A DNA stretch of 20,834 bases from Bacillota bacterium. GTDB lineage: Bacteria > Bacillota > Clostridia > Tissierellales > Peptoniphilaceae. The stretch covers positions 1-20,834 of the forward strand of contig JAEZWM010000092.1 in the NCBI GenBank assembly GCA_023443025.1, written 5' to 3'. The translations under genes were made by a program, and so were the position numbers. This document shows, one piece after another, positions 20,757 through 20,834 of this stretch (position 1 is the stretch's first letter; every line of letters begins with the position of its first letter). The notes beneath the pieces were generated by a model. That model saw only the letters and a program-made list of their open reading frames with translations, was not told the DNA's origin and made no database searches.

Positions 20757-20834
20757 TTAATAGTCTTTTTTCTTTACCGGAATCCAGATTTCGCTTCGAT
20801 ACTTTGGATTTCCAGTGTCTGGACTCTCGTTCCA
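20757..20834 (-). CDS. C-terminal end of a GyrI-like/effector-binding domain protein (cut by window edge)
   Basis: Only the last 25 residues are visible: a WNESPDTGNPKYRSEIWIPV stretch, then KKKDY and a TAA stop. The ending E-I-W-I-P-V-K-K is typical of GyrI-like (AraC effector-binding) domains, found alone or behind an HTH. Which of these it is cannot be told from this end. A terminator follows immediately, so it belongs to a separate transcription unit from the defence operon. Confidence 0.55.
   Translation of the reverse strand, partial: WNESPDTGNPKYRSEIWIPVKKKDY

Overview
The window looks like chromosomal or prophage-borne accessory DNA of a low-GC Gram-positive bacterium (Bacillota). 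The grounds are strong AGGAGG-type ribosome binding sites before almost every gene, a near-consensus sigma-A promoter, AT-rich codon use, and gene families common in clostridial and related prophages. No rRNA, tRNA or CRISPR array was seen. Every gene I support is on the minus strand, so transcription runs from high to low coordinates.

Left block (1 to about 5.7 kb): a phage or mobile-element early/replication module. In transcription order it holds a small sigma-region-4-like regulator, a BRO-N/antirepressor protein, a DUF4406-like nucleoside-deoxyribosyltransferase-fold protein, a VirE/D5-type primase-helicase, a VRR-NUC nuclease and an SNF2-type helicase cut by the window edge. The first gene has a leader whose hairpin covers its ribosome binding site and start codon. 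A cluster of GGAACAA-type repeats lies around the 3' end of the primase-helicase gene.

Central and right block (about 5.8 to 20.2 kb): one tightly packed nine-gene defence operon. It is driven by a TTGACA-17-TATTCT promoter at 20155-20183 with a palindromic candidate operator just upstream, and it ends at a strong Rho-independent terminator at 5680-5719. In order the genes are: (1) a degenerate N6-adenine-methylase-like protein fused to a specificity domain; (2) an ADP-ribosylglycohydrolase fused in frame to a complete type I methyltransferase subunit HsdM; (3) a second, separate HsdM; (4, 5) two tandem HsdS subunits; (6) a tyrosine recombinase; (7) a half-length HsdS with one target-recognition domain; (8) HsdR; (9) a 637-residue ImmA/IrrE-type metallopeptidase with a C-terminal HTH. 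Genes overlap or are separated by 0 to 24 bp, except for a 70-bp hairpin leader before the recombinase.

Reading of the system (inference): a type I restriction-modification complex whose specificity can be re-assorted, since three second-TRD cassettes are flanked by short direct repeats next to a recombinase. It carries two unusual additions: an ADP-ribosyl hydrolase welded to a methylase, and a protease/HTH protein that may act as regulator or sensor. The ADP-ribosylglycohydrolase-HsdM fusion and the overall nine-gene arrangement are the best candidates for something undescribed.

Right edge (20.25 to 20.83 kb): two minus-strand terminators, a short stretch resembling the last codons of an RlmD/RumA-type 23S rRNA methyltransferase (a known insertion hotspot, so possibly an att scar), and the C-terminal end of a GyrI-like effector-binding protein.
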